DNA of 64,000 nt, taken from positions 36,996,708 to 37,060,707 of the forward strand of contig CM068314.1 of NCBI GenBank assembly GCA_034766995.1, written 5' to 3'. Below the pieces are notes generated by a model that did no database searches, was not told the origin of the DNA, and saw only the letters and a list, made by a program, of their open reading frames with translations. Origin of the DNA: Acanthacorydalis orientalis. Taxonomy: Eukaryota > Arthropoda > Insecta > Megaloptera > Corydalidae. The translations under genes and the position numbers were made by a program. Shown piece after piece: positions 49,930 to 63,128 of this stretch. The stretch's first letter is position 1; the number at the start of each line of letters is the position of its first letter.

Positions 49930-50470
49930 AAAGTAGAGGACGAAAGCACTTTACGAATCGGTAACGTATGTAAAACAAACTATTTTCTCCGAATGCATAT
50001 TTAACACATGCAAGATCGTTAAACAAAACCACCAGGGAGATTTGTAATCACTGTAGGTTACAGCGGTAAACTCAGTCGTGCCGTTATGCTATGATGCTGT
50101 CAGCGCACACCGCTAATCCGATCCGACATTCAGTCATTAATAAGACATTCTCTGGCAAACGACGTCGATAGGTACTGCCAGCGGTCGAATCAAAGTAGAT
50201 GATGGTATGAGGTAGAAAGTGAGTACTGGAACTGTGACGATAGGATGAGATAGGGGGACGAGAAACGCCGATAATCACAATGTTCGAGATTCTTAATCAC
50301 GCTGAACACAAAGAATTTCTTTCTAACACAGGACTTCGTTGCTGATTCTGAACTAGCAGTCTTGTCCATTGTTGTTCGTATGTAATTGAATTTTATTTTA
50401 ACTATTATCTCGATCTGTTCACGCTTTGTGTTGTTATTACTTGACAATATTCGGTAGAGTATTGTCAGCA
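49930..50470 (-). promoter_or_regulatory. GC-elevated island upstream of the coding exon
   Basis: About 540 bp with many CpGs (CAGCGCACACCGCTAATCCG, AACGACGTCGATAGG). A minus-strand frame within it begins MDKTASSESATKSCVRKKFF but ends after 60 residues with no donor found. Being 2.6 kb upstream of the minus-strand exon, it could be an alternative promoter or an intronic enhancer of that gene. Confidence 0.3.
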
Positions 50471-51319
50471 AATAGAGTATTTTTGATATAATGTAATTGT
50501 ATCTAATTAATTAAACAGATTTTATTAATGACTCGATATTTCATTTCGAAATTACATCACTTACAGTCTTTTAGAGTTAATCAAATCGAGAAATAAAAAG
50601 AAAAAATTAAGCAATTGTTTAAAACTCCATTTTCTCTTAGAGTTTCATTTTACACCAATTAATACAAAACTATTATAATTGATAATTTAATTTGTGTAAT
50701 TACAGGTAACTATGCAAGCATATAAATATTATTTAATTAAATGTATTTATATTACATAATCCTATACGATTTGTACTCACTCATAACTTTTTAATCATTA
50801 ATATTTTCAATTAAATCTGAGTGCTATTATATTTCTACGGATTTTTTTTAAAGTCAATATATACATTTTAAATATTTTTTATAATTTTAACATTTTTTTC
50901 TTAATACATAATTAAAATACAAATATCTTTAAACTATGTCAAATACACATTCTTGCGAACATATAACACCATTCTCCGCAACTGTTTATTAACAATCTTG
51001 TAAACTTCATTTATCTCTATACAACAACAATTCCATTAAAGTTACTCTAAGGTTATTTATTTCAAAAGATAATTAAATGTGAAAAATTAACTTATTTCAC
51101 TTCGACTATCAATTTCTCTTATTTAATTTTCATTTGAAATATTTACTTAAATAGAAACAATTGCTATTGCAAATAATTTACAATTTAATAATACACGTGT
51201 TTTAAATAATTATATGAAAGCGAGAAATCTTTCTAAAAAGAATGCAACAACTGTATCATTCAAAAATTTTCATTTTTATTGTATCATAAATCAAATAATA
51301 AACGAATATTTTAACTGAA

Positions 51320-51390
51320 CATAACTGTATAGTTAATACATCAGACTAGTATTTAATGTTTATCAGTTCGAATCCACAAATATATCAAAG
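51320..51390 (+). other. tRNA-like relic (A-box/B-box resemblance)
   Basis: TATAGTTAATACATCAGACT followed 28 bases later by AGTTCGAATCC (51365-51375) resembles the D-arm to T-arm of a tRNA such as Lys; the B box fits well. The D-arm is damaged, the anticodon stem does not pair convincingly and no clean acceptor stem closes. It is at best a tRNA pseudogene or the head of a tRNA-derived SINE. Confidence 0.25.
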
Positions 51391-51740
51391 TTGAATGAGT
51401 TATCATCTGTATAGGATTTAAAATAATCTAATTTAAAATACATAAATGTAAAAAAAGAATTTTTATTTATTATGATATAAAAAATCTACTAAAAAATAAT
51501 TAGAATTATATTTCATATATTTATTTAATAGACAAGTTAAGATATCCTAAAGTATATATGAACAAAAAGAACATCTAAGATATCTACAAAACTAATAACT
51601 ATTTATAATAAATGCTTGTCTAAACTTATTATATATTATATAAAAGGCTAAAATTCATACTTGCTTTGTATGTATGACATTATTTTAATATTTGCAGAAA
51701 TTCATATTCTATGCCGAAACGTTATTTGAAATCATTTGCA

Positions 51741-51746
<6 letters not shown>

Positions 51747-51814
<68 letters not shown>
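51747..51814. repeat. Compound (TA)n(TG)n microsatellite
   Basis: TA to about 51798, TG to 51814. Confidence 0.97.
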
Positions 51815-51969
51815 TTACAAACTATGTATTACGTTTAATTAGATGTCAAGAGAATACATACTGAATTTTAATATTGGCATTAGTAACATGAACCTTACAA
51901 ATGTGCAATGTTGTGGTGGTGTGACGTATGTCATAATCTGTCTTAAATGCAATATGTGTGTATGTATAC

Positions 51970-51971
<2 letters not shown>

Positions 51972-52026
<55 letters not shown>

Positions 52027-52027
52027 A
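51972..52027. repeat. Compound (TA)n(TG)n microsatellite
   Basis: TA to about 52008, TG to 52027, the same orientation as the array 225 bp to its left. A 25-bp array follows at 52790-52814. Confidence 0.97.
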
Positions 52028-52029
52028 TA

Positions 52030-52280
52030 GCATTGCATTTAAAGCAATTTCTCTTGCATCGATCGTCACTTCAGATGAGGGGATTATGACGCGCAAGTAG
52101 GTGCAAATCTGTAGTCGGTAATTGGATGTCTTAAAATAGCATTTCTAGCGTTCTGTATGGCTTCTTTTATGAGCAACGCGAGTTTAATTTTGACAATAAA
52201 ATTTTAATATCTCAACGTAGATGTTTTGATTTTATTACAGCGGAAATTTATCATTGATACCCCGATAACGTAGACCTGAA
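52030..52280. promoter_or_regulatory. GC-elevated island
   Basis: Sequence around GCATCGATCGTCACTTCAG and ATGACGCGCAAG. No frame; possible regulatory module. Confidence 0.2.
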
Positions 52281-53397
52281 TTTATTGTATGTTACATGTT
52301 AAAATTAATTTAAGGTTTACATTTAGTACTTTTTTTCTTTATTTTTAAATGAATGACTTATTTAATTTAAATATATTTAACATAAAATATACTAATTATA
52401 GTATAAGAATTTTAACTAATTTGATTTGGTAACTGATACGGTTTTATTGATTTTATGATATATTTCATAATAATGTAATTTATAACAATAAAATTTACTG
52501 TTTTATTTGATTTGTATAATTAATATTAATAAAGTTTATGATGGAAAAATATATTTATTGAAAATATATTATGGTAGAAACCTATTTGCTACGAAAATCA
52601 TTTTTAGTTAACATTTTATAACATACCGATTATAAACTAATAACATATCTCTTATTTGTTTGATATTATTTTTATTACGTAAACAGCAAGAACGTATCAT
52701 TTTGATTTAAATATTTTCTTGTTTTAATTTATGATCCATTTTTAATGTATGTATTTAAGTAATCACATTTTTTTCAGATTTAAAAAATTTATATATATAT
52801 ATAATATATATATAATACAATTTTGGGAAATATTTTATACGAATTTTAGACAAATTAAATTAATTTAAAAAGAAAAATAGGTAACTCAACTAATAATAAC
52901 CCAATAAATAATACACATTCTTTGTAATCCTTCAATGAAATATTTCAAATTAAATTATAGATTAAAACTCACATTTTTATTTAATGTTTGAATAAAATGT
53001 TTGAAAATTAAGAAAAAATTCTTGCAAAAAGTGATTAAGGTATCGAGTACTTTTATGGAAATTGTCTCTTTTTTGATCCGTCCGCAAAAGTGAATACAGA
53101 ATGAAGGATTTTAATATGACTACTGTATCATTTCAGAAAAAATTAAAAAAATTAATAAACACTTCATGTGTACTTTTCTGTTCAAAAAATTACTGTACAA
53201 TTAATAATCTTGTAGTATTAAATATAAAATAATTGTTCCATATATTTTCAGTCATTTCTTAATTTTTAATTTGAAAACCAAATTATAATCTAAGCTTTTT
53301 TATAATTTATTTCAAAATTTTGTTCCTGAAGTGCTCTTTTTCTGTATCAATTATTCTGGCATAACGAGGACTCTTCATATATGTGTGTGTATGTATG

Positions 53398-53448
<51 letters not shown>

Positions 53449-53739
53449 TAGTATAAAAGTCTATTAGATAGCCGCTATAAAAGTTTATTTGTTATAGAGG
53501 ATATTTTTTAATTAATTAAAAAACAATGTAATTATTTGATAATAAAAAAAGTTTAAAATCATTAATTTCACGATTATGAAAACAATTATTAAAAAACACA
53601 TTTGATATAAAACACTTTAAATTCTAAAATCTCTAAGTTGACAAATATTTATTTGTATACTTCCAAAATGATTGAAAACAGATGGTGGTTGCTTTAGCAT
53701 TAATAAATCGAATTTCTAACTGGAATTCGTCTTTAAAGT
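52281..53739. other. AT-rich non-coding stretch
   Basis: Two (TA)n arrays, nothing else. Confidence 0.6.
53402..53442. repeat. (TA)n microsatellite
   Basis: About 20 units preceded by GTGTGTGTATGTATGTAT. Confidence 0.95.
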
Positions 53740-54135
53740 TCACATCTGTATACACATACACAGAAATGCACAATTTCATACACGAACTGATATGTACATA
53801 TACGTGCGTATGCATGTGAGTGTGTGTGTGTGCGCGCAGCTTAAGACGTTCGGCGTAGAAATGTTCACTTCGTCTGAGTGTTGTGAGAAAGGGAGGGTTA
53901 TCTTTGGAGCACTTGCTTTCTAGTTCCCGCGTTACCATCTCTTCCGACAGCCAAAGTCGACGTCTGTGTGGTGTCGAAAGCAATATATTAGATTGCTAAC
54001 GTAGCCATGTCCCCATTATAACGCCACCACAGCCAAAACTAGTAAGGTCGTGTCGAAAGGAGATAACATTGAATTGCAACATTGATTGCATTTCTTACAG
54101 TGGCGCTGAAAAAGTTCTTATGACATAATATAAAT
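53740..54135. promoter_or_regulatory. GC-rich island
   Basis: TG-rich start (GTGAGTGTGTGTGTGTGCGC), then CpG-rich DNA including AAGTCGACGTCTGTG and AACGCCACCACAGCC. The minus frame (53633-53983) is His/Thr-rich from the TG repeat. Possible promoter or enhancer; a Tc1-like end lies at its right edge. Confidence 0.3.
54098..54125 (+). repeat. Possible solo Tc1-type terminal repeat
   Basis: CAGTGGCGCTGAAAAAGTTC, preceded by TTA and followed by TTATGACA, resembles the outer end of Tc1-like elements, which commonly start CAGTGGC...AAAA. No inverted partner was found within the next several hundred bases, so this may be a lone end or chance. Confidence 0.2.
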
Positions 54136-55439
54136 GTATTTGCGATATAATATATAACAGTTACGGTTAAATGTGCATATCTATCAATTTTAGAAACGAA
54201 AAAAAATCTTTTCCAATTTATTTTTTTCTAAAGTGTTTTAAAACTACATCATACCGTTGAAAATAATCGCATACTACGAAAGAGAAATACATAAAAAATA
54301 TTTTCCTCGATATTATATGAAAATTGAATTACAAAACAGATTCAATATTTACACACGAATTTTATTTGAATATTAAATCATTCAGTTATAGAATGACATT
54401 ATATATGATTAAATTTTCGTGATGTTTTCATGTTGCCATTCACATTCTTTCTTTGTAAACATTATTTACATACACTGCTTGATATCAAATTAAATATTAA
54501 AAATTATAGTATAAATATAAAACAAATAGCTATTTGATGCTCGAAAAGAGTTTTCCTGTATAAAATTAGACAATGCAGCAAAATATTTCAGCCTGATTAA
54601 TAATCTAAATTATATTACAAACAAATACAAAAATGTTCAAGTATAATTTTTTATTAATTGTTTAAAACGTTTTAAAAATTAATATAAGACGTATATATGA
54701 ATATATTAAAAAACCCGTCTATAATTCAACGAAACTGAAAGTTATCAAACTGAAAATAACAAAGTTCAAAACTGCTATACAAAAAAATCATTGCTGAATG
54801 TCAAATTGTTTGTTATTAATTACTTTCATATAGACGGTCTAAAGTTAGAAATGTTCTTCTATTTTCTAAACTAATCAGAAAATCTCATTTAACATATTGC
54901 TAGGGTTAAATCTCAGAGCCACCATTTCGAAATTAAATTCTTCCTATGTATAATAAAGAACTTTCCATACGATTTAATAACCCAAGTTTGAAATGTGCGT
55001 TCGACTCACCGAACTTGTATTTTAAGTATATTTAAACATTTCACTGAAATAATTATATCTTTAACGTTCACTTATTAAAAAGTTTATAGAATTTGGAGTC
55101 ATCGTATTATAACGATACTCACTATAATATGAAATCAATTCATTTTGTCATATTTTATATTAAATTTTCAATTATAGTGGTGTATAGTTTTGGGGCGTTT
55201 ATATAATTTAAATTTTTGAAGAATAAAATAAATTTATTTACTTAATATAGTTGATTTGTTCAAAACATAAGTCAATTTATATTATAACCAAAGGATTACA
55301 TATTACAATATTAAAAATAAAAATGATATAATGTCTAAAGTTTACAAAAGAGATGTAAATTTTATATTGCAAAAATATTTTTTATTTTATTTTTAGTTTA
55401 GATTTATTTACAAATATACGATTTACTTCTTGTCCACAA
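54136..55439. other. AT-rich non-coding stretch
   Basis: Nothing supported. Confidence 0.6.
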
Positions 55440-55862
55440 TAATCGAATAGAAATATTCAACATAAAATTTAGCACATCTTCGTATCCATTGTGAGACGTT
55501 GCTTTTCAATAGCAATCCAAGTTGGATTTGTGTGCAACGTGCATGCATCAAGTGAAAGATGGCTTTTAATGCTGCTATATCTTTGAAAACATATTGCTGT
55601 AAGACAGATCGGTTTTATATCCGCACAGGTATAAAGAGTGATGTGAAATGGCCAACCTTTAGAAGATTATATCGCTATCACAATAAATTTTCTATTTTCT
55701 TACATGAAATAAACTTCACTAAATGGTATAGATAAAATATAGTGCCGATAGAAACAAGCGAATCGGTTTTATGTATTTCAAAATGAATGAAATTTAAACG
55801 AAGGGCGAAAATTAAATAAAATAAATTAAATATGAATAAATATATCTGTGCATGTATGCACG

Positions 55863-55922
<60 letters not shown>

Positions 55923-56900
55923 AATGTACTAAGCATTTGTAATTCTCAAAATTGTTTACAAACGTGACAGTAATAAAACCCATACGTTTTCTAGCTTGAA
56001 ATATTTTATATAATACGAGTTTCATCGTTGTTTACTCACTGTACGTTCGTACTGTGTGCAATGTAGGAAACAACATGCATAAATAGTCCAAGTGCGTTCA
56101 CATACGGTTTTCATTGGCCAGCAAAACAAGGGTACATACTAAAATCGCCAACACAAAACTACTTTTATATGAATTGTGAATTACATTTGAACTCATATCT
56201 GCACCTGTGTACATGTGTTGTTCTTAGTGGGACGTCTGTTACACATTCAAATGTCTCAACACGTGCATCATTATACAAGAAGAATGAAAATGTGAGGGTT
56301 TTGTCACACATTTTTCATAAGTTATGTATTTTCAAATATGACCATATAATAATTTATATGCAGCACATATTAATTTATTAATATATTATTTCTATTGAAC
56401 AATTAGTTTAAGAAAATAAATTTCTTACATATAAAGATCGAATCTGAACTACTTTCTCTAAATTCTCTTAATTTATTCAACTTGATTCCAATAATTAATC
56501 TCTAATATAACACAAAAATTTTTTGAATTGATCTAAGATAAATAGAAATATATTGAAATTATTACACAAAAGGCTAATCTAATATTAAAAAAGAAAACAG
56601 AAAGGTGTCGTTATGACACAACTTTTGTCTTCTTACTACGTAATGTCTTCTACATGTGTTTCTCTAACTGTAGAAATAAACATGACAACAGCTATGAACA
56701 CAACATACATAACACGATATGATGACAGAGGCCCTATTAAAATGCTATATCTAGTAATAATGTGCATCTACCAGGTTGAGTGGAACATTCACGCCAGGTA
56801 TTATTACGACTCTTTATAGTATTATCCGATGGACAACGCAATGAAAGCTGGTACTTTCGTGCGTTATTATGTCTCTTGACAATTTATTGAATTAATACAC
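55440..56900. promoter_or_regulatory. Series of GC-elevated patches
   Basis: Patches at 55480-55680, 56010-56300 and 56600-56880 are separated by AT-rich DNA and a (TA)n array. Short frames here (56169-56381, 56613-56819) contain no known domain. Possible regulatory clusters. Confidence 0.2.
55866..55922. repeat. (TA)n microsatellite
   Basis: About 28 units with a G near 55906. Shorter arrays follow at 56999-57026, 57270-57288 and 58146-58173. Confidence 0.95.
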
Positions 56901-56993
56901 GGACTCTGTACAATGAAATATATTTAGTTTTTCTTTTTATTGTACATTACACTACTTAAACTAATGAATGTTTTTTGCATTCTAAAAATGTAA

Positions 56994-57030
<37 letters not shown>

Positions 57031-58146
57031 TTTATTGACTAGAAATTAAACTTATTTACAATAAAAAAAACTTTTATTAAATAATAATTACTCTCGACAA
57101 CTATTAATCAAGAATAGAATAAATTAATAAACATTCAAAATATATTTGTATTGAAGTGTATTATAAACAACTTGATTTTACGATGTAGTAAACAAATAGT
57201 TTACGAAGTATACAAACAAATAACATGCTACATTTATGATATTTGTGGAAAATTAAAATGTATATAGGTTATATATATATATATATATCTATCTTATAAA
57301 TATTGTTATAATTTCTTCATTATATCGATTACAGTCTATTAATAAAGAAATGAAAATAAATATTCCGTGAAAATAATGAAAAAATTTATAACAAACTTAA
57401 TTAAACACACTGATAAAATGAGCATTGACTTAAAAAGAAAAAGAACTTTTAAATAATTAAGGTGACCAAAAGTATAAATACTATAAATCAAACATAACAG
57501 ATTTTATATTATTGTAAATATTGTATTGGTACTTTTCCAAGTACAACAAGTCGCCAATACGTTCGTTTTTCTAAGAAAATAGCTATTAACAGAAGTGAAA
57601 ATTGTTAAAAAAAATTGAATAAAAATTGTGAGCTTCATTTCACCTGAAACGATTTAGACAAATTTTCAGAATTTTTATAAAAAGATATACACATAATAAA
57701 GTATACATTGACAAAACATTTATACAAAGTTATAATTTTGTAAATAAGATAACATAATGTAATCAATAATATATACTGTATCTTATTTTTTCTTAAAATT
57801 AACCTCAACAAAAATTTAAAATCACAATATTATTTAATTATGTAATAAAAGTGATAATACTTCAAAAATATAGTTTTGTACCCGTGATTAAATTCATTTT
57901 CAAAAAATATCACTCATCGCAGACCCCATTTTTTTCTATTCAGAGTTTAATATCAATTATTAATCATTTTAATGATAGTTCATAGGTATTTAGAGATTGT
58001 TAGAGATTTTTCTATAGCTTAAAGTTTTGCGGATGACTGCAGAAACGATATAATTAATGTATAGTACATTATTAAGATTCTTACAAAAAAAAAAACAAAT
58101 TCATTTTTAAAACCATTTTATACATTTTTAAAACATTCAATGCTAT

Positions 58147-58177
<31 letters not shown>

Positions 58178-58808
58178 GTGAGTATATAACAAAATTGCAT
58201 CATTATTAAGTTAATATTTCATATAAATTTATTATATACATTTACATACATTCCATATACATATATTCTTATTGCAGTAATATTTATCTTAACTTTTGAA
58301 AATTGATACCAAATTAAATTTCAAAATATGTAATCATAGCAGTGTTTCATCTGAATAATAATTTGGATACACGTATTTATGCAAACAGAAAACTGGGGAA
58401 AATGTGTATTGTGCTATAAATAGAAATGAAAAATACTGCAATTCGTTCTAAACACTAATTGTAAGTTTAAAGTACAGAATAATATTAATATTCACCATAA
58501 ACAAAAAAATGTTATTCTAAATGTAAGTTCGGTATACAAATTTATATTTTTCTAAAGCTGATATTTTTATAACTTTTATAGTTATTAAAAATATATTAAA
58601 GATAGTTTAAAATATATTAAAAATTGCAATGTTACAACGTATAACAAAAAAAATGTTTTAACACTTAAATGTTATTAAATATTAAATTTTTATTTCGATT
58701 TGAATAATACAAATAACTGCATAATTACATTATTCAGTAAAAAACGAATGTTTTCCATTTATTCGAAACATCTATATAAAAAAGAATATATTTCCTTAAA
58801 TTAATATA

Positions 58809-58872
<64 letters not shown>

Positions 58873-61079
58873 CATATATATATTTGTGTACATTAGCTAC
58901 ATAAACATATTAGATTCTTTACAAAACAGTATTTTTTTAATAATACGAATGAAATATTATATGAAAACTGTTCTTTTAGTTCTAGAGTCAAAACAGTGGT
59001 ATTTGAAAAAAGAATGATATAAAGAAATGAAATGCGTTCCGCTAAAATGTTGCGTATGTTGCAATATATATGGGCCGCAATTTATCACTTTTTACAAAAG
59101 AATTCTCCAGGCCAAAATTGTATGAACCAATCAATAATACATTCATTTGTTATGACAGACATTTCTTTTCTTTGAAAGGGGGATTCTCTGTGCTTGTATT
59201 ATATGTGCACTATATACTATCTTTTTTTTGAAAACTATAAATACTATCAATAAGGAAAATAACTGCGGATTTTCTAATATATAAAAAAATACATATAAAA
59301 TATTATTGGATAGAATAAATCGCGAAAGGGTTTTTTTTATAAATAAAATATATTTGTTTAAATACATGTCTATTATTAAAATAGTTTTAATATTGGCTGT
59401 CAAAGTATCAACTTCAAAGAAGTTCTTTTTCTTTTTTGTTGTAATTAATTATAATTATTTAATAATATATCCTTGTATTTTATGATTAAAAAATACATAT
59501 ATTTATTATTAAATTTATTCTGAGAAAAATAACACTTAATACTTACATATAAGGAAAAATATTATTTTAAAGGCAATTTCAGGGTATATTTTTAATTGTT
59601 ACGTAATTACTTAAAAATATTTCAAATTAAATAGTTTAAAAAAAGAATTAACGAAATATACATTATATAGATTAATGTTCATAGTGTATTTGAGAGAATT
59701 ATTACTTTGAAGTAAATAGACATTTCATAATCGTAAGCCAAAATAATAATACATTAAATCACAATGAATAACATTTCGCACATACGAGTATTTATAATCA
59801 TTTACAAATAATACACAATTGATTATCTATTTTATGAATTTTGAAATAATTTTATAATAAGTGAAATTAATGGCATTCAAATATACGATTGTATAAAAAT
59901 TATATGATGTTCTTGGCAACAAACACAAAATTTTTCAGTATTTTTTTGACGGTTAATGTTTTCTTTGACAGGAAAATAGTAATAATAATAATAAAAGATC
60001 TCGTGCTACAAGTATACAGGATGTAGTCGAACTATGAATGCAAAACTTTAGGCTCGAGACATTCGTCTTGTTTTTGACGGTTAGTAGTTGGTTAAGATTG
60101 GAAATAAATGGCACATAGTGCTTTTCACGCAATATACTTTTTAGTTTCAAGTTAGTAGAATAACAGGATAGAGGCGGTCGCAGTAGAGTAGAGCAATTGT
60201 ATGACATGCTATTGTGCATATACGATTTAAATAATATTCAAAACATTATTATATAATCATAAATAATATCAACTTTTAACACAACTATCTGAAAAGTATG
60301 CGTTTTATTTTATTTTTATGTTATTCATGTAAAAATCCACACAATCCATAAATCTAGATTTTATTTTATAACCTATTAGTTAAGAACACTCGGATATCAC
60401 GTTAATATTCTTCTTATTTCTCAATTAAATGAAACATTCTTTCAATCTAATCGACAATAGTATGTCGATTATTTTTAATTAATATTAAAATAATATTGTA
60501 CATTCTATCTAATAAATTTTGGTTGCGTTATATTAAGTTACTGTCTGACTTAATTTGGAAAAGTTATACTAAATAATTCGAAGCGATTATGGATAATATT
60601 ACTTATTTATAACAACAAAATAATGACTCGCGTATAACAATTTTTTCTGTATACGTACAAGTGCGCATCAAAATGGTGTTAAATTATTTTAAAGTAAAAT
60701 TATTATAAATTCTAAACAAATAAATGAATACATATTATATATTGTTAGGTATCTCATAATATGTACAGAATTAATATTCATAAAATTAGAAAAATAAACG
60801 TAGAATTAAAGTCAGTCAAAAAAAAAAGATTTCGAAAACCAAGTACTCACATTCCACATATTCAAAATCATAAAAAACTTGAAACTATTGTAGTAATTAT
60901 TTAGAATAAAAATATAATATTGGACAAAATTACCAATAATAAATTTACCTTTTATTCAGTTTTATTTTAACGGAAGAAACATGGAACAATTTAGAAAGTT
61001 TTTCAGAAATTCCGTACATACAATAAATAAATATATATATATATATATATAAATAATATAATATTTATACAGTTATGTA
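56901..61079. other. AT-rich non-coding stretch
   Basis: Several (TA)n arrays and a small GC-richer patch at 59990-60190 (ATACAGGATGTAGTCG region). No gene supported. Confidence 0.5.
58812..58868. repeat. (TA)n microsatellite
   Basis: About 28 units. A 21-bp array lies at 61030-61050. Confidence 0.97.
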
Positions 61080-61390
61080 CTAAGTTTGGTTTTACTAAGT
61101 TTGACTCGTTTCATTGTGTACACAAGTTGCTATGTGTCTTCGTACCTGATAGCTTCAGTCTTGTATTTTCTTCACGAGACTGTGTTGAAGCTTGTATATA
61201 AAGAGAATTTTTAATGCATACGTTGTCGACTATATTTTCGTATATCATATTCGCTATGACATCATTATTAACTGGCGTCATTTTCAAAGGACGGGAAGTG
61301 AATAGATTATACCTGACTCGTTGCGCTAGAATGCATCTCTACACAACCCGTGCGAGACATCTTTTAACCTTTTAAGTGATACATGCCATT
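61080..61390. promoter_or_regulatory. GC-elevated island
   Basis: Higher GC with GACGGGAAGTG-like and CTACACAACCCGTGCGAGAC sequence. No frame; possible regulatory module. Confidence 0.2.
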
Positions 61391-61829
61391 CGAAATTTTA
61401 TAATCTTTTCATATCCAATAAAAAAAAATAATATATTTATTAAATGATATGAATTTGATACCATCTTATTCTACTGTTTGAAGATGTTTTTAATATTATT
61501 TGGAAAATTTAGCATTCTTATTACTATGCAATAAATATATATATTTCAAGTTTTGAAAAAACTCAAGTAAGTAAACTGAGTTCATATATTAATTGACAAA
61601 TTATTAATAATATAATCTTATCTTTACACAATTACAACACGATTAATAAACTAATATATTCTAAATCTTCATTATACTGAACACAAATATTCGAAGAGGT
61701 TTATAAACATTGGTCACATAAATCATTTATTTACTTACAATTACGATAGTGAAATCTGTTAAAATATACTAGGCTAATATTAGTTTGATGTTTTAACATA
61801 AATTAATGTTATGTAAGAGGACAAGTTCA

Positions 61830-61835
<6 letters not shown>

Positions 61836-61869
<34 letters not shown>
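61836..61869. repeat. (TA)n, left flank of mariner element
   Basis: About 17 units directly before the degenerate left terminal repeat. Confidence 0.95.
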
Positions 61870-61871
<2 letters not shown>

Positions 61872-61872
<1 letters not shown>

Positions 61873-63072
61873 CTATACAAATTGATTCGATTTCTTTAAA
61901 TTGTGTCAATCACAACTATTTTAAATTAAAATATTTTCTTATTTTAGGATTTTGAAATGATACCTTAACATTTAAAAACACTGTATATCTTTGTCAAGCA
62001 GTTTGCATAATCTCACTAAACACCAGTGAACACGTATATACCAATTGGAAAAAAGATGCTGCCGAAGTCGTGGGAATAATTTGTTCAGCTTTGGAAGAAG
62101 GTGGTGTGACTTATAAAACAGGCAAAAATTGTTTCAGAGTAGTGATTTTGATTTTTTTCGATCGAAAACGTTACGGATACCCGAAAAAAATTGAAGACAA
62201 AGAGCTTGAGAAGTTGTTAAGTAAAAACTTGGATTAGACTCAATAAGAACTCATTCAACAACTCTAAGTGACTTAGCCAGCAATTTCCTATCGTTAAAAT
62301 TGGGTGAGAAAAATTCAAAAGCTAGATTGATGGATTTCATATTAACTTAGCTTGGAAAACAAAGAAGGAAGATGCGATACGTCTATGTCCTCGCTGACGG
62401 GATTCAAAGGGAATTATTTTTTTGCATAAAATCAGAGAACAGAGAAGAGAAAATGCGTTTTGTACGACAATTCTAAGCGTCGACAATCATGAATTACGCC
62501 CCGTGAACCACCGACATTGACATCGATACCAAATATTCACGACAAAGAAATGTTTTTGTGTATTTAGTGACCAGTAACTAGATGGTGTATTGAGTTATTC
62601 GAACCTAGTTAGACTAAATTCAAAGATTTAACAACAACAGTTAATTCGTTTGAGTGAAAAATTAAAGAGAAAAAGAACATTCACTGGCGAGGAAACGAGG
62701 CAAGTCATTTTACAGAACTGATATACTCGGTCGCACGTTGTGAAAGGGATCAAAGACGTTATTTATTCATTGAACTGGGAAGTTGTCCCGGACTTATCCC
62801 CATCAAATTATTACCTATTTCGGTCGCTCCCATCAACTGGCTGATACCCATTTTAAAACAGTGCAAAAGGTTCAAAATGCATTATGACTTCATCGACTTA
62901 AAGCCGCCATATTTTTTTCAACAAGAAATTCCTCAGTTACCCGATAGACGGAGCAATATTATATAAAATAATGGGAGATATTTGAAGATTGAAAATAAAA
63001 AAGATTGAAAATTGTATTCCATTAAATAAACATTCATTTTTCATAAAAATGGCACCAAATTAATTTATACAC

Positions 63073-63075
<3 letters not shown>
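61872..63075 (+). mobile_element. Decayed mariner element spanning both ends
   Basis: The right end (63054-63075, ACCAAATTAATTTATACACC...) is matched by a degenerate inverted copy at 61874-61891 (13 of 18 positions). (TA)n lies immediately outside each end. Between them, frame-hopping translation recovers mariner transposase in order: AAEVVGIICSALEEGGVTYK, YPKKIEDKELEKLLS, AISYR, LYDNSKRRQS, SIPNIHDKEMFLCI, ELFEP, SLNWEVVPDLSPSNYYLFRS and NNGRYLK. The ~1.2-kb length is close to a full mariner. Multiple stops, frameshifts and small deletions (for example inside the PPYSPDLAPSD region) show an old, inactive copy. The PKK-ED-EL and NNG-YF features resemble the mauritiana-like group. Confidence 0.85.

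Positions 63076-63126
<51 letters not shown>
63076..63126. repeat. (TA)n, right flank of mariner element
   Basis: About 25 units directly after the right terminal repeat. Another TA run begins at 63991 and is cut by the window edge. Confidence 0.97.

Positions 63127-63128
<2 letters not shown>

Larger units (their letters stand above)
50471..52029. other. AT-rich non-coding stretch
   Basis: Holds the tRNA-like relic (51320-51390) and two compound TA/TG arrays. Confidence 0.5.

Noticed and set aside
53633..53983. 116-residue minus-strand frame with HTHTHMHTH
   Set aside because: The His/Thr section is a translated TG repeat; the rest is a GC island with no domain or splice sites.
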